64,000 bases of DNA from Cherax quadricarinatus (lineage: Eukaryota; Arthropoda; Malacostraca; Decapoda; Parastacidae): assembly GCF_038502225.1 (NCBI RefSeq), contig NC_091292.1, positions 44,663,728 to 44,727,727 on the forward strand, in the 5' to 3' direction. A model generated the notes under the pieces. The model worked only from the letters and a program-made list of their open reading frames with translations. It made no database searches and was not told where the DNA came from. Position 1 is the first letter of the stretch; each line of letters begins with the position of its first letter. Below, one piece after another: positions 44,490 to 53,630 of the stretch. A program made the position numbers and the translations under genes.

Positions 44490-47180
44490 GAAAAAACGAG
44501 CTCAGAGTAAGGTAGGTAAATGTAGATGTACTACTGAAAAAAAATGAAGAGTTCATAGAAAGGACAGCAGAGATAAACCCAGACATCATTGCTATCACAG
44601 AAACAATACTACGTGAAATGATAACGAATGCCATATTCCCAGCATTATACCAGGTAATAAGGAAAGACAGAGGAATCATGGAAGGGGGACGAGTGGTTCT
44701 GTTAGTTAGATATTAGACTAGTTTTGAGGAGATGAAAAAGACGAATAGAAGTGATCTTATTGATCACAAAGTGTTGTACAACCAAGGTTGGAACACGTAA
44801 AGTTGTGCTATCATTGATTTACAACTTACCATCAATGATGCATTAGGTGACCAAGACAGGACCATGAAGGGAACAATATTAAGGTGGTTGACACCTTAGT
44901 GGACGCAACAAGAAGAGCTCATAGAGCTAAATCAAAGTTATTAATCATGGGAGAATCCAAACCCAAAGAAACTGATTTGAAGAATTTGGACCAACATGGG
45001 GAACCAGCAACATGGAGAACTAGAATGATGTAAGTAGTTATGGATTTTTTATGACATCATGTTAAGGACACAACAAGAGAGAGAGTGAGAAAGAGAGAGG
45101 AGATGATCCAGCAAGATTGAATCTTGTATTTACCACAAACACATGTGACATACGTAAGGTAGAATTTAAGAACCCCTGCGCTCTACTGACCATTTATTAT
45201 CTTTTTTCGGTAATAAATATTGGTGTTAGAATGGCAAGTGGAGAGAGTGAGACACCAGAATTCAGATGAGAGAAATTTAAAAGGATAAGAGAATTTATCA
45301 ATGCAGTGCAGTCGGAAAGATATTTGGAAAGAAAGCCACTCAATGAGACAGATGATGGAATATTAGCCGAGAAGTGTCGGGAAGCAGTGGAGAAATTCAT
45401 ACTCAGATGAGTGGTGGGGAGTTTAAAAACTCAAGAATTTGCAAAAACTACAGAAAGCATAGGGCACTCGAGAACAAATTGAGCAGAAGAGCCAGAAATG
45501 AATATACAATTTTGAGGAGAGAGGCTGATGAACAATTTAAGAATATGAGAGCAGCAAACCCCAAGACTGAGCCATAACCACTCACAGCCACATCAGCCCA
45601 GGTTATTCGATTAAAGAAGAAAGTAGGAGAGCTCATGACTAACAGCAGAGAAGTCTTTGAAATTTTGAAGAAACTATTTAAAGAAGTATTCTCAGTGGAA
45701 AAAACGGAAATTCCATAGGCCTAGAGCAACAGGTTCATCGATGGAAACCATATACGCTTCAGGGAAATACATTAAAAAAAATTAAGCGAGCTTAACACAT
45801 CGAAGGCAATGAGACCTGGCAAGGTGTCACCGCAGATTCTATGAGAGAAAGCTGAAGTCCCCGTCTAAACCACTGGTTGGGATCTACAAGTCAATGTTCA
45901 CCGGACAGTTGCTAGAGATCTGGAAAACAGCGAATGTGGTCCCAGTAACTAGAAGGCAGACAGACTAGAAGCGTTGAACTGAAGAACAGTATCACATGCA
46001 TACCATGTGAGGTAATGGAAAAAGTTATCAAAAAGAGAGTATCGGAGCACTAAGAAGGAAATGTTTTCATAAATAGTATATAGGAAATGTTGTCTTACTA
46101 ACCTGTTGAAGCTCTATGACAAAGTGATACATTTGAGGCAGGAGAAAGAGAGATGGATGGATTGCTTATTACTGGACTTCAAGAAGACATTTGATACTGT
46201 ATCTCAAAGAAGTCTAAGGCGAAAACTTTAAGTGCAGGCAGTAATAAGAGGGAATGTACTCCAGTGGAACTAAGACTGCCTTAGATGAAGGAAACAGAGT
46301 GATTGTATGGGAAGAGATGTCAGAATGAGGAAGAGTGACAAGAGAGGTTCAGTAAGGGTCACAAACTGTACTGTTTCTGTTATCTGTGAATGGTATAACA
46401 AATGGGACTAAATTAGATATATCTTTGTTTGCTGAGGATAAAACCAGTTAGAATAAGAAAAGTCTACAAATTGATCTGGACAAACTGCAAGAATCATCAG
46501 ATAAGTAGATACTTAAATTCGCTGTTGCGAAGATTGGGAACGGAGTAGGAAGACCACACATAGAGTGCAGATTCAGAAGACAGAGACATCGGACTTTGCT
46601 CAGACAGAAAAAACCAGCGACAAGCGTAGTGCCCGGCATATTGCTAGAGACTCACATCAACCAAATAACGTCTGGAGCCAATGCTTATCTCGACAATGTC
46701 AGTCAAGATCTTCTATGCAACATATGTCAGGCCTATTATAGAGTATGCAGCACCATCTTGGTACCTCCCACTAAGTAAGCAGGTTACGAAACTGGAGAGC
46801 AGAGGTATACAACGAGACTGGTCCCAGGAGAGGCTAAAGGAACCGAACGTGACGACATTAGACGACATGATAGCAACATACATAATACTCGGGAGAAGTG
46901 ATAGGGTAGACAGGGATAGTCTAAGAGGTGAGTAGGAAGTTAAAGCCACGGATTAATCAGAGGGATCCAGGAAGTATTTCCTTAACGTCAGGGTGGTCAA
47001 GAAATGGGGGGACTTTAATGAAGACATGGTGGAGGCGGGCACATTGATAGTTTTAATAGCATCTGAACAGTGCTCACGAGGCTTGGGGAGGAATGGAGTC
47101 TGACAAATAACAAGTTGAGAGGCGGAGCCAGGAGTTGAGAATCGACCCCTGCAACCACACATAGGTAGGTATAATACACA
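44490..47180 (+). pseudogene. LINE-A-like ORF2 relic with 3' tail
   Basis: Endonuclease: NPDIIAITETILREMITNAIF at 44,577-44,640, RKDRGIMEGGRVVLLVRY, then a decayed GDFN region near 44,945 (IMGESKPKETDLKNLDQHGE). RT: VWKTANVVPV-like near 45,915, LLLDFKKTFDTVSQRSL near 46,165 and a decayed catalytic block near 46,420. C-terminus: FYATYVRPIIEYAAPSWYLPL at 46,705. The tail gaggcggagccaggagttga ends near 47,170. It is more diverged than the other copies. Confidence 0.7.
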
Positions 47181-47756
47181 CCATCACACATGAATTAGCA
47201 AAGATTTCATTCAGAGAACTGTTGTTCTTAAAACGATGTTTTTCCCAGGATTGTTAAGAGCAGCACACATCACCAAGATCATTCATTAAACAATGCATGA
47301 ATTCAACACACCAGCTTCCAAAATTCATTTGATAGCATAAGATAATGGTGCTAATGTTGTCAAAAAAAATAAAATGACAGGACACAACACTGCCATGTTC
47401 TGCATCTACACTTCAACTGGTTATCCACGACTGTATTCTAGAGCAGAGAGTAAACACAAACACTTCAGTCACTCTCCTCCAGTATGCAATAATCTTCATG
47501 AACAAAATGAATTTCAGAACCTTCTGGGTGAATGCTCCCACGGCCCGGACCCAGACCAGGGCTCCTCAAGAACTGATCAGCCAGGCTATTACTGCTGGCG
47601 TTAATAATAACAATAATCAAGTGCTCATTCAGGATGTACCTACACACTGGAATTGCACTTAATTAAAGTTAGGTTGCCTCTGTGAAAAAAAAATGCAATA
47701 TATTATTTAGATAAGACACGTTCATCATCATTTTATGAAAGTAAATGGAATCTTAC
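47181..47756. other. No gene recognised
   Basis: Nothing assignable beyond low-complexity A-rich patches. Confidence 0.5.
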
Positions 47757-48062
47757 TAAGATAAGATAAGATAAGATAAGATTTCGTTCGGATTTTTAAC
47801 TCCGGAGGGTTAGCCACCCAGGATAACCCAAGAAAGTCAGTGCGTCATCGAGGACTGTCTAACTTATTTCCATTGGGGTCCTTAATCTTGTCCCCCAGGA
47901 TGCGACCCACACCAGTCGACTAACACCCAGGTACCTATTTGCTGCTAGGTGAACAGGACAACAGGTGTAAGGAAACTTGTCGAAATGTTTCCACCCGCCG
48001 GGAATCGAACCCGGGCCCTCCGTGTGTGAAGCGGGAGCTTTAGCCACCAGGCCACCGGGCCA
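47757..48062 (-). mobile_element. tRNA-derived SINE
   Basis: Read on the minus strand it begins at 48,062 with a tRNA-like head: gtggcctggtggctaaagct (A-box region), then an exact B box GGTTCGATTCC near 48,008, inside cccgggttcgattcccgg (a T-arm hairpin). A body of about 190 bp follows, with ggtacctgggtgttagtcga and ctggtgtgggtcgcatcc, and the 3' end has TCTTA repeats (47,757-47,782). The head is a Pol III internal promoter. The tRNA species is uncertain because the anticodon arm is altered. It is not a functional tRNA, since the acceptor stem is lost. Confidence 0.9.
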
Positions 48063-48430
48063 CCATCAGTTCTCCTTTTTGTTGGAAATATTTCACAAAG
48101 CAACTATACGTCATGGTGAGAGAAATTATCTTGTCTCAGATATTCTGCCTCATGTACAATATTTGAAGCACTGCATCCACTAAGCTTTGAGTGATCCACG
48201 AGTCTCATCCTTGTGTAACACACTATCAGCTTTCAGAGTGTCACTGTTAATCAAGTTCGAGAGTTACGCTTCTGACAGCAATACAAAACTTAGTACATTT
48301 CTAGGTCTCCGATATAAGAGTAATTTACATGCAGTGAATGAGTCACGCAAAACAAACGTTGACAGTACTGAAAATGAATTGAAACTCAGAAGAGAATTCA
48401 ACAGTTATTGAAGAACTTGATGACTTTGAC
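48063..48430. other. Unassigned, perhaps the outer end of the Tc1 relic
   Basis: No gene or terminal repeat is recognised; its position next to the transposase C-terminal piece suggests it could include the 3' end of that transposon. Confidence 0.35.
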
Positions 48431-48749
48431 TTTGACAAATGTTGTTAAGTAATTGTAGCCATCATTCCCAACAACAGAACGTCACAGACATCTGATTCTT
48501 GATCTTTTTCCAAATCACGAAAAGTAGCCAATTTAGAACGCTTAGCCCACTCTCTTAAAAGAATGTCAACATTTTTCAGGAAGTGTGGCGTGAAGGACGA
48601 TCCTGCTGATAAATGCCTTATGCATCAGAAAAGTCTCTATCCACAATGGGAAGCAAATCAGTTGCCAGGATTGCCTTGTATTTGTCACTGTTCATCGTTT
48701 CCTCAACAACAACAAACAGTTCAGGGCCTCTAGCAGTAAAACTATCCCA
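48431..48749 (-). pseudogene. Tc1-like transposase, C-terminal piece
   Basis: Minus strand: DSFTARGPELFVVVEETMNS, then DKYKAILATDLLPIVDRDF, then QQDRPSRHTS, which matches the Tc1 transposase block around the second catalytic aspartate (usually QQDNAPCHTS), then SVLNWL. Stops and indels show decay. The upstream part is at 50,798-51,000, with a CR1 copy inserted between: ...KHTGKMF is at 50,805 and W-DSFTARG is at 48,749. Confidence 0.75.
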
Positions 48750-48751
48750 AT

Positions 48752-50668
48752 AATAACGATCCCAAATGGGTTAACAGGAGGCTAAAGCATCTATTAGGGG
48801 AGAAAAGGGGAATTTATAGGCGCATCAGAAGAGGAGAGGTTAACCTTACTGACCAATATGTTCAGCTTAAAAGAGAAGTAAAAAAGGCGATTAGAAAGGC
48901 TAAACGTGACTATGAAATTAGAGTTGCTAATGAATCAAAGACTAATCCAAAGGGGTTCTTTCAAGTGTATAGGACGAAGGTGAAGGAAAAAGTAGGACCT
49001 CTGAAATCTGGGAATGGACAGCTGACGGATAATGAACAGGAAATGTGTTCCTTATTTAATGACTATTTTTTGTCAGTTTTTACACAGGAAGATGTAAATG
49101 AGATTCCAGTAATTAACAATTATTTGGTTCCTGATGAATTTAAGTTAACTAATATTACTGTCACGAGGGACATGGTTATTAAACAGATAGACAAACTGAA
49201 ACAAAATAAGTCCCCGGGACCCGATGAGTTGTTTTCAAGGGTACTTAAGGAATGCAAGATGGAGCTTAGTCAGCCATTAACGAGTGTATTCAATGCGTCC
49301 ATCCTTACCAGTGTTGTGCCAGAGTTGTGGAAGATGGCTAATGTGGTTCCTATATTCAAATCAGGGGATAAGTCCACTCCTTCAAATTACCGTCCAATAA
49401 GCCTGACATCTATAGTGGGCAAGTTATTAGAATCAATTATAGCTGACATTATCAGAAGTCACCTTGAAGAGCATAACTTGATAAATGAATCTCAGCATGG
49501 ATTCACGAGAGGTCGTTCCTGCCTGACAAACTTACTGACGTTCTTCAATAGAACATTTGAGGCAGTTGACAGTAATAAGGAATATGATATTGTTTATTTG
49601 GATTTTAGTAAAGCCTTCGACAGAGTACCTCACAAGAGACTCTTAAGAAAAGTGGCAGCTCATGGTATAGGAGGTAAAGTTCTAGCATGGATTGAGGCAT
49701 GGCTTACCAATAGAAAGCAGAGAGTTACCATTAATGGAGTGAAATCTGAATGGGGATTAGTCACTAGTGGCGTTCCACAAGGATCAGTTTTAGGCCCTCT
49801 CTTGTTCATAATTTACATTAATGACCTTGATGAAGGGATTACTAGTGACATGAGTAAGTTTGCTGATGATACAAAGATAGGCCGTATAATTCACTCTGAG
49901 GAGGATATCAATGAACTCCAGGACGATTTGAACAAATTAATGTCTTGGTCTGAGAAATGGCAGATGAAGTTTAATGTGGATAAGTGTAAGGTACTTGCCC
50001 TTGGTAATGAAAATAACCCTCGAAGCTATAATCTAGGTGAAGTAGAGCTTGGTCATACAGAATGTGAAAAAGACTTGGGAGTCATGGTAAGCAGAAATCT
50101 AAAGCCAAGACAGCAGTGCCTCAGTGTGCGCAACAAGGCCAACAGATTACTTGGATTTATCTCAAGAAGTATAAGTAACGGAAGTCCAAAAGTTATTTTA
50201 CAGCTCTATACATCACTAGTGAGGCCTCATTTAGATTATGCTGCTCAGTTTTGGTCCCCTTACTACAGGATGGACATAGACTCATTAGAGAACATACAGA
50301 GAAGAATGACTAAAATGATTTACTGTGTAAGGAACCTCCCGTATGAAGATAGACTTAAAGCCTTAAATCTCCACTCTCTGGAGAGGCGTAGAATGAGGGG
50401 AGATATCATTGAAGTGTATAAGTGGATGACGGGCATAAACAAGGGAGACATTAATAAAGTACTGAGGGTGTCGAACCAGGTAAGAACCAGGAATAATGGA
50501 TTTAAGTTGGATAAATTTAGATTTAGAAAGGACATAGGTAAGTACTGGTTTTCTAACAGAGTTGTAGATGCGTGGAACAGTCTTCCCAGTGGGGTGATAG
50601 AGGCTAGGACCTTGGGTAGCTTTAAGAAGAGACTGGACAAATATATGAGTGGGAGGGGCTGGGTTTGA
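48752..50668 (+). CDS. CR1-like LINE-B ORF2, RT half, open frame
   Basis: 639 codons are open from a 5'-truncation point to the stop at 50,668, starting NNDPKWVNRRLKHLLGEKRG. Domains in order: linker, then RT from about residue 90, with SPGPDELFSRVLKECKMEL, WKMANVVPIFKSGDKSTPSN, LDFSKAFDRVPHKRLL, TSGVPQGSVLGPLLFIIYIN and the catalytic SKFADDTKIG (YADD-type). The thumb and C-terminal domain follow, ending LGSFKKRLDKYMSGRGWV. The palm is intact, but the endonuclease and ORF1 are missing, so it is a 5'-truncated copy. It differs at very few sites from the copy at 57,468-58,122, so both are recent. It is inserted in a Tc1 transposase relic. Confidence 0.9.
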   Translation, partial: NNDPKWVNRRLKHLLGEKRGIYRRIRRGEVNLTDQYVQLKREVKKAIRKAKRDYEIRVANESKTNPKGFFQVYRTKVKEKVGPLKSGNGQLTDNEQEMCSLFNDYFLSVFTQEDVNEIPVINNYLVPDEFKLTNITVTRDMVIKQIDKLKQNKSPGPDELFSRVLKECKMELSQPLTSVFNASILTSVVPELWKMANVVPIFKSGDKSTPSNYRPISLTSIVGKLLESIIADIIRSHLEEHNLINESQHGFTRGRSCLTNLLTFFNRTFEAVDSNKEYDIVYLDFSKAFDRVPHKRLLRKVAAHGIGGKVLAWIEAWLTNRKQRVTINGVKSEWGLVTSGVPQGSVLGPLLFIIYINDLDEGITSDMSKFADDTKIGRIIHSEEDINELQDDLNKLMSWSEKWQMKFNVDKCKVLALGNENNPRSYNLGEVELGHTECEKDLGVMVSRNLKPRQQCLSVRNKANRLLGFISRSISNGSPKVILQLYTSLVRPHLDYAAQFWSPYYRMDIDSLENIQRRMTKMIYCVRNLPYEDRLKALNLHSLERRRMRGDIIEVYKWMTGINKGDINKVLRVSNQVRTRNNGFKLDKFRFRKDIGKYWFSNRVVDAWNSLPSGVIEARTLGSFKKRLDKYMSGRGWV

Positions 50669-50797
50669 TTGGTGTTGGGGGGTGCTGGAGTTGTTTCTTG
50701 AGTAGCTCTAGGTAGTTGTCGTTTTGATGAGGACCTGCCTCGTATGGGCCAGTAGGCCTTCTGCAGTGTTCCTACATTCTTATGTTCTTATGTTCTT
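50669..50797 (+). other. CR1-like 3' UTR and tail
   Basis: Non-coding tail with gaggacctgcctcgtatggg, ccagtaggccttctgcagtg and terminal ttcttatg repeats; such octamer-like repeats are common at CR1 3' ends and are probably recognised by the RT. Confidence 0.8.
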
Positions 50798-51000
50798 AAA
50801 ACATCTTACCTGTGTGTTTTGACTCTTGTTTAGTGTGCTCATTCCGAAGAGGTTCTCCTTTGCTCCATCTCACTATCATTGATCTGTACCAGTGCACAGG
50901 AAAATGCGGCTCATCTGAGAATATAACTTTTTCTCAATTCATTTGTCGTCCAAAACTTACCATCGAGTGCCCACCGCAGCCGTTTTTTCTTCAGTGGTGA
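50798..51000 (-). pseudogene. Tc1-like transposase, middle piece
   Basis: Minus strand: KRLRWALDG-type sequence, VIFSDEPHF (the first DDE aspartate block, usually VxFSDESxF), then RWSKGEPLRNEHTKQESKHT, ending GKMF at the CR1 junction. A stop follows MN near 50,940. It continues to 48,749 on one side and joins 58,226 on the other: the N-terminal piece ends TAAM at 58,237 and this piece starts KKRLRW at 51,000. Confidence 0.8.
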
Positions 51001-51484
51001 CGTGTACTTAGCTCAGTGGTGACGTGTACTTAGCTCTGTGAAGACCTGTTTGTGTGCTCTTGAGTGGTGACCTTTACTTTGAGTGCTGACCTATAATTAA
51101 CTCTGTGAAGAAGTGTCTTGTTTGCTCCCGTGGACTGAACCAAGATGCCCTCCATCGAGCAACTTTACCAGCAACTTATGGAAGAATTGAGGGCAGCGAA
51201 GATGGAGATACGGCGATTGACCGAGGAAAACAAGAGGATTCGTAGTAGTCCTCCTGTTTCGAGTCCTCAGGTCAAGAAGGGATATTGGTCAGTGGTTGGA
51301 CAGCAGGGGACGACGAAGTTGACGATCAAGAAGACGAATGGAAAGCCAGAAACGATGAAGAAGAAAGAGACTGCTGTGGAAACTCCCGTGGAAACCTCCA
51401 ACGCATTCTCGGTGCTACCCGACGAATGTGAGTCTACTACTGGGATCGTCACGACGAACGACAACAAGGAAGGTAAGAATATTG
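51001..51484 (+). CDS. CR1-like LINE-B 5' UTR and ORF1 N-terminus, truncated
   Basis: The 5' UTR (51,001-51,144) contains a duplicated segment, gtggtgacgtgtacttagct. ORF1 starts at ATG 51,145 (MPSIEQLYQQLMEELRAAKM) with a short coiled coil at residues 3-35, a basic S/K/T-rich region, and runs to EGKNIV, where the hydrolase block GDSQ should follow. The frame is broken at about 51,484 by an inserted family-4 PLE unit and ends at a stop at 51,513. It is nearly identical to the inverted copy at 57,374-56,898. Confidence 0.8.
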
Positions 51485-51640
51485 TTGGCAATATAAACAC
51501 AAATGCAGTATAATGTGATCCTTTATTGACTACGTTTCGCCCACACAGTGGGCTTTTTCAAGTCACAAACAGAACTACCTGGGGTGGAAGGAACGCGAGT
51601 ATTTATAGTCCGGCTGAGGTCAGGTGAAGAATGCTGCATC
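51485..51640 (-). mobile_element. Family-4 PLE-type terminal unit
   Basis: A single minus-strand unit adjoining the Penelope-like gene and lying downstream of it on the same strand. It carries the hammerhead-like hairpin, aataaag and, on the plus strand, gagtatttatagtcc. The arrangement gene then terminal unit is what a pseudo-LTR would give. A short CR1-like tail segment (51,640-51,734, DDVPSWVVESINLGSLERRL on the plus strand) lies between. Confidence 0.6.
51527..51565 (-). ncRNA. Hammerhead-like motif, family 4
   Basis: Stem I UGAC with GUCA, core UUGAAAA (U3, A8), stem II GCCCAC with GUGGGC (6 bp, loop UGU), GAAA, ACGU, NUH = GUA, then GUCAAUAAAG. Stem II differs from the 34,392 copy at a paired position on both strands. 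Confidence 0.55.
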
Positions 51641-51734
51641 TGATGATGTACCGAGTTGGGTTGTAGAGTCTATAAACTTGGGTAGCTTGGAAAGGAGACT
51701 GGACAAGTTTGTGAGCAGACCTTCTACAGTGTTC

Positions 51735-53297
51735 TTATGTGGGATAGCGATGAAGAAGTTTCTTGGCAAGTGGTTCAGCTATGTTATAGAAGCCACTATT
51801 CTGGTTGAAGTTGTCGGATATAGAAATAAGTGATGATTCCAGGATTCTTCGGTATTGGGTGTTGTCTTCTGTGGCGATAAGTCTTGAGTTTCTGTAGTTT
51901 ATCAAGTGGTTGTGTGAATTACGGTGTTGTACGCAGGCATTCCTTGTGTCGTCAGACCTGCTTGTGTATTGGTGTTCTGAAATACGTGTTTGGAGGTCCC
52001 TTGATGTTTCGCCCACGTATAACTTGTTGCAGTCATTACAAGGGATTATGTATACCCCTGCAGAGGATGGAGGCTTGTCCTGCCTACTACTGGTGATGTC
52101 CTTGATGGTCGTGGTTGTGGAGGTAGATACTTGGCATGATGTTTTGGCAAAGATGTTGGAAACATGTTTGGCAATGGAGTTGGTGGGAAGGACTATGTAT
52201 CTCTTCTCGGCAGTGTCTTCTCTGGGTGTGTTGAAGATGTTTAGTGCTCGCCGTCTGCAGTCTCTGATGAAGTGACGAGGATAGTGGAGTTTGGAAAATA
52301 CCTGTTCAATTATAGTGCATTCTTCCTCAAGGAACTCGTTGCTGCAGATTCTGAGTGCACGCAGGAAGAAGCCTATAATTACACCACGTTTGGTTTTGGT
52401 GTCGTGGTGAGAGTAGAAGTGGAGAAGATCGTTTTGGTTGGTGGGTTTTCGATAGACTTTAAAACGAAGTTCGTGGTCAGCTTTGCAGAGTAGAACATCA
52501 AGGAAAGGAAGAGTGTTGTCGACCTCTTCTTCAAGTGTGAACTGGATTGAAGGCTCGACCTGGTTGAGCTTGTCTTGGAGAGCTTGAACGTTGAAGCGTT
52601 TAGGAGTTATGAGGAGAATGTCGTCAACATAACGGAGCCAGGTGACAGACGAAGGAATAATGGTGGAGAAACGTTCGGCTTCTAGATGTTCCATGTATAG
52701 GTTCGCTAGGACTGCACTGAGTGGCGAACCCATGGGTAGTCCAAAAGTCTGCTGAAAGAGGTGATTTTCAAAAGAGAAACACGTAAAGCCAACACATAGT
52801 TCAACCAGGTCGATGAAGTCGCTGGCTGGAATGGGAAGATCAAGTGAATCGTCAATTTTCTTGCGCAAGAGATCGATGGCTTGTTTAGTAGGTACTTTAG
52901 TGAATAGGGAAGTCACGTCAAGGCTGGAAAGTTTCTTGTTCCTGATGTTGATGTTGCGAATGCGATTGAGAAGATCACCTGAGTGTTTGAGATGTGCTGG
53001 ACTGATAGTGCCCAAGAGTTTCGAGAGGTGTTTGGCGAGAATTCCTGAGAGCTTGTGGGGAGCACTGCCTATTCCCGAGGATATGGGCCTCAGTGGGATA
53101 CCAGGCTTGTGAGTCTTTGGCAGGCCGTACATTCTGGCAGGTCTGGGGTTGCTGGGCATGGTGTGCAGAAGTTTCTTCCCTTGTTCTGAGCTACTCAGAA
53201 TGCGGCGAGTCCTTTGAAGAAAAGTTTTAGTAAGGTTGTCCACTTGGTTAGTTGTGAGAGGTTTGTAGGTATCTGGGTCATTAAGTAGATTGAGCAT
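51735..53297 (-). CDS. Penelope-like element protein: RT plus GIY-YIG endonuclease
   Basis: A 520-codon frame from ATG at 53,297 to TAA at 51,735. The N-terminal region contains MYGLPKTHKPGIPLRPI (about residue 57), the hallmark start of Penelope RTs. Then KLSSLDVTSLFTKVPT, FGLPMGSPLSAVLANLYME and the catalytic WLRYVDDILLI (about residues 215-225), followed by the PFLDVLL and FKVYRKPTNQNDLLHFYSHH blocks. The C-terminal GIY-YIG nuclease has GVYIIPC, NKLYVGETSRDLQTRISEH and the distal HLI and ESSLI segments. All key RT aspartates are present. The frame is unusually well preserved for this window. Full-length PLE proteins are longer at the N-terminus; here the gene is cut at 53,297 by an inverted duplication. 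A decayed relative is at 4,780-6,095. Confidence 0.92.
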   Translation of the reverse strand: MLNLLNDPDTYKPLTTNQVDNLTKTFLQRTRRILSSSEQGKKLLHTMPSNPRPARMYGLPKTHKPGIPLRPISSGIGSAPHKLSGILAKHLSKLLGTISPAHLKHSGDLLNRIRNINIRNKKLSSLDVTSLFTKVPTKQAIDLLRKKIDDSLDLPIPASDFIDLVELCVGFTCFSFENHLFQQTFGLPMGSPLSAVLANLYMEHLEAERFSTIIPSSVTWLRYVDDILLITPKRFNVQALQDKLNQVEPSIQFTLEEEVDNTLPFLDVLLCKADHELRFKVYRKPTNQNDLLHFYSHHDTKTKRGVIIGFFLRALRICSNEFLEEECTIIEQVFSKLHYPRHFIRDCRRRALNIFNTPREDTAEKRYIVLPTNSIAKHVSNIFAKTSCQVSTSTTTTIKDITSSRQDKPPSSAGVYIIPCNDCNKLYVGETSRDLQTRISEHQYTSRSDDTRNACVQHRNSHNHLINYRNSRLIATEDNTQYRRILESSLISISDNFNQNSGFYNIAEPLAKKLLHRYPT

Positions 53298-53416
53298 TTT
53301 GTTCCTGTAATCAGCGGTGGTGACCCTGATGGTCGTGTCTTCTGCTCAATCTACTTAATGACCCAGATACCTACAAACCTCTCACAACTAACCAAGTGGA
53401 CAACCTTACTAAAACT
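53224..53416. repeat. Inverted repeat at the 5' cut of the PLE gene
   Basis: 53,224-53,296 and 53,343-53,416 are inverted copies of about 73 bp (agttttagtaaggttgtcca against tggacaaccttactaaaact) separated by 46 bases. The right arm encodes the same N-terminal peptide (LNLLNDPDTYKPLTTNQ) on the plus strand. So the start of the gene is duplicated head to head. Confidence 0.9.
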
Positions 53417-53630
53417 CCTGACTATGGAACTGAACTTCTCCAGGCCGAGGGACTGACAACCTCAAATTCTACGACTTTAAGGGTGATGGACTGATTACAT
53501 CGTCTTCACATCTCTACTGTTCCTGCCTACTTTCTGTATTCGACTGAAGAAGCCTACTGTGTAGGCGAAACGTTTCGGAATAAAGTTGTCTAACTGTTGC
53601 ATATGTGTCTTACCTAACATTGCTGTCTTG
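53403..53630 (+). mobile_element. Family-2 PLE-type terminal unit
   Basis: Begins with cctgactatggaactgaact at the edge of the PLE inverted repeat and runs through gagggactgacaacctcaaa, the hammerhead-like hairpin and gaataaag to a terminus at about 53,627. It cuts CR1 copy B, whose ORF2 ends at the junction just after NLKPRQQC. Confidence 0.7.
53537..53582 (+). ncRNA. Hammerhead-like motif, family 2 (best copy)
   Basis: 46 nt: stem I UAUUCGA pairs with UCG-G-AAUA (7 bp with one bulged G), core CUGAAGA, an extra A, stem II GCCUAC with GUAGGC, loop UGU, GAAA, then CGUU, where ACGU is self-complementary and GUU is the NUH triplet. aataaag overlaps its 3' end. Confidence 0.65.

Noticed and set aside
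47990..48062. Functional tRNA gene
   Set aside because: The B box and T arm are intact, but the acceptor stem does not close and a 230-bp SINE body with repeat tail follows.
51735..51745. gggatagc at the PLE edge as the resumption of the interrupted CR1 ORF1 (gggatagccagg)
   Set aside because: These bases are the last codons of the PLE frame, so the match is chance.
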